A program made the position numbers and the translations under genes. A DNA stretch of 24,301 bases from an uncultured Bacteroidaceae bacterium (GTDB taxonomy: Bacteria > Bacteroidota > Bacteroidia > Bacteroidales > Bacteroidaceae). The notes under the pieces are model-generated. The model searched no databases, was not told the DNA's origin, and saw only the letters and a list, made by a program, of their open reading frames with translations. Positions 22,782 to 24,301 of the stretch are shown piece by piece; position 1 is the first letter of the stretch, and each line of letters opens with the position of its first letter. The DNA is taken from assembly GCA_904501775.1 (NCBI GenBank), contig CAJGCJ010000019.1, positions 1 through 24,301 on the forward strand, given 5' to 3'.

Positions 22782-24301
22782 CAGAACTTATAATAATAAC
22801 TTATTGATGGCAATATGCGTGACAGGAATGAAACACCGCGAAGGGCATATCCTCCTTCGTACACTTTAAATCTATAATATAGTGAGTTTGACATGAACAG
22901 CGCATTATAAAGCGATATGTTTATTCCAGAAGTTTTGTCATCTGTATTTACAATATCATAGTTGAATGACAAATCCAGTCGCATGTAGGGCTTGAGACGT
23001 GCAGCATTGTGCTCGTCGAATTCGGTTATAACGTTGCCGTTTATAATGTAGAAATATTTTGGAACAGTAAAAGGTGTTCCTGATGCGAATATGAGGTTTG
23101 CACCAATATCCATTTTCTTATTTATGCGATAGGCTACAACACTGTTGAGTTCATGCACACGTTCGTGATTGGCAGGGAACCATTTGTCTCCTAATGTATC
23201 GAATTTGCGCAAAGCGCGTCCGTATGAATATGCCAGCCAACCGGTAAGCCGTCCACTACATTTGTTTATGCTTATATTGACTCCATAGTTATACCCTTTA
23301 CCATGTAACAGATTGTTGTTGAGGTTGTATTCGGTATTCAACAGGTCAAGAGGCGATGAGTTATACTCTATCTGGTTATATAGTTTCTTATAATACAATT
23401 CCAAATCAATTGTATATTTTGATTCAAGCAAATCCCTTTTGTATATCAACTGCAGGTTGTGTGCTATCTGCGGTCTGTTCTTTTTGTTGCTTCCGAACCA
23501 GAATTCAACAGGGAAACCGATGTTCGTAAATCCACAATTCAGCAGGTACTGATGTTGTTTTGTATAAATAAAATATAATTCTCCCAAATATGCCTCTTTA
23601 TATGTCAACGAAGCCGAAGGATTAAGCGACGAATACGAGTAATTCTCCTCGCTGTTATGGTAATAATCGCCTTTAATAGCTATATCGTAAGAGATATTAT
23701 CTGTTATTTTTCCTGCATATTCCGCATATCCCGACAATTCTATTGCCTGTTGTTGCCTTACACTGTTTTTATGGATATTGTATGAGTCTATTTTGGGATC
23801 TTGCGGTGATATATGATGCTTGATAACATTTATTCCGAAATCTATATTATCAATTTTTGCGTCAATTTTATATCCGAAGTCATATATGCCAGAAGGGAGT
23901 CTGAAATCGTATTTCCCTCTCATCTGCATACGGTTGTAATAGCCGGTATAGTAGATGCTCTGCTTTACTTTATTATTACCCTTTTCATATTCCCAATGTG
24001 CAGCTGCAAGCATGTTGCCCCATCTCATTGTTGTGTTGTAATAGAGTTCACTGCCCTTGTCTTTTAAGGTGGCATTGTCGTTGCCAGTGTAGAAATCTAT
24101 ATATAATCTGTGATTCTTGTTTATATTATTCAGATATGTAAGATTGAGGTCTGAGAATGAATATTCCAGTTTGCTTCCGTCTATTTCGAGAAGTGAGCCA
24201 TATAACAGATTTAGATACGAAAGTCGTAACGATGCAAACAGTGCCGAATTTTCGTTTATTGGAACTCTTATTGTTCCTTGCGACGACATTAGCCCCACTG
24301 A
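22781..24301 (-). CDS. TonB-dependent outer-membrane receptor, C-terminal beta-barrel part (5' end outside the window)
   Basis: About 506 codons are visible and the frame is open through the right edge, so the signal peptide, TonB box and plug domain lie outside the window. An in-frame ATG at 24298 is not the true start. The visible part is a chain of amphipathic beta-strands separated by polar loops (NNINKNHRLYIDFYTGN..., ELYFIYTKQHQYLLNCGF, TGWLAYSYGRALRKF, GTPFTVPKYFYIINGNVI), ending in SISYYYKF, a terminal aromatic typical of outer-membrane barrels. The translational overlap with the DUF4249 lipoprotein gene shows they act as a pair. Such receptors import bulky ligands with energy from TonB-ExbBD. 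Ligand is not predictable from the barrel. Confidence 0.88.
   Translation of the reverse strand, partial: SVGLMSSQGTIRVPINENSALFASLRLSYLNLLYGSLLEIDGSKLEYSFSDLNLTYLNNINKNHRLYIDFYTGNDNATLKDKGSELYYNTTMRWGNMLAAAHWEYEKGNNKVKQSIYYTGYYNRMQMRGKYDFRLPSGIYDFGYKIDAKIDNIDFGINVIKHHISPQDPKIDSYNIHKNSVRQQQAIELSGYAEYAGKITDNISYDIAIKGDYYHNSEENYSYSSLNPSASLTYKEAYLGELYFIYTKQHQYLLNCGFTNIGFPVEFWFGSNKKNRPQIAHNLQLIYKRDLLESKYTIDLELYYKKLYNQIEYNSSPLDLLNTEYNLNNNLLHGKGYNYGVNISINKCSGRLTGWLAYSYGRALRKFDTLGDKWFPANHERVHELNSVVAYRINKKMDIGANLIFASGTPFTVPKYFYIINGNVITEFDEHNAARLKPYMRLDLSFNYDIVNTDDKTSGINISLYNALFMSNSLYYRFKVYEGGYALRGVSFLSRILPSISYYYKF

Noticed and set aside
24296..24298. ATG at 24298 as the true start of the TonB receptor
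   Set aside because: The protein begins mid-barrel there, without signal peptide or plug domain, and the frame stays open to the window edge, so the gene is truncated by the window.

Overview
The window looks like a chromosomal core segment of a member of the Bacteroidales (Bacteroidetes). The evidence is a complete Bat (Bacteroides aerotolerance) cluster, a TonB-dependent receptor paired with a DUF4249 lipoprotein, a secreted GH84 hexosaminidase, genes without Shine-Dalgarno sites behind A-rich leaders, and TAnnTTTG-type -7 boxes. I cannot assign a genus. I saw no tRNA, rRNA, CRISPR array, integrase or insertion sequence.

Layout. (1) 1-2449, minus: the N-terminal part of a secreted GH84 beta-N-acetylglucosaminidase that runs off the left edge. 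(2) 2754-4297, plus: a two-gene operon of a threonine-aldolase-like PLP enzyme and a ProX/YbaK-type aminoacyl-tRNA deacylase, coupled by an ATGA overlap. These are the only plus-strand genes. (3) 4294-13455, minus: the Bat cluster, in transcription order MoxR ATPase, DUF58 protein, a BatD-like two-TM protein, BatA, BatB, BatC, BatD, BatE, then a PAP2 phosphatase. Gaps are 3 to 65 bases, and a candidate promoter lies in front of moxR. (4) 13576-19058, minus: a second tightly packed run of lepA, ftsY, rimO, a normal HU-family gene, and a gene for an HU-like domain joined to an acidic linker, a membrane helix and a LysM-like domain. (5) 19304-21835, minus: a single AsmA-family gene with its own candidate promoter and a perfect 11-bp hairpin terminator. 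(6) 21924-24301, minus: a DUF4249 lipoprotein and the C-terminal part of a TonB-dependent receptor cut by the right edge.

How the genes work together. The Bat genes probably encode an envelope machine: a cytoplasmic AAA+ ATPase (MoxR) acting with von Willebrand A proteins (DUF58 protein, BatA, BatB), periplasmic TPR proteins (BatC, BatE) and BatD-type membrane adaptors. The lepA-to-HU run joins translation (LepA, RimO), membrane targeting (FtsY) and nucleoid proteins.

The most unusual item is the HU-linker-TM-LysM protein at 13576-14700. Its architecture could physically link DNA to the inner membrane and cell wall, and its HU-like arm lacks the usual intercalating proline that its neighbour keeps. 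The second most unusual point is that the protein between DUF58 and BatA (10482-11552) has the same periplasmic-TM-cytoplasmic plan as BatD, so the cluster seems to carry two BatD-type adaptors.
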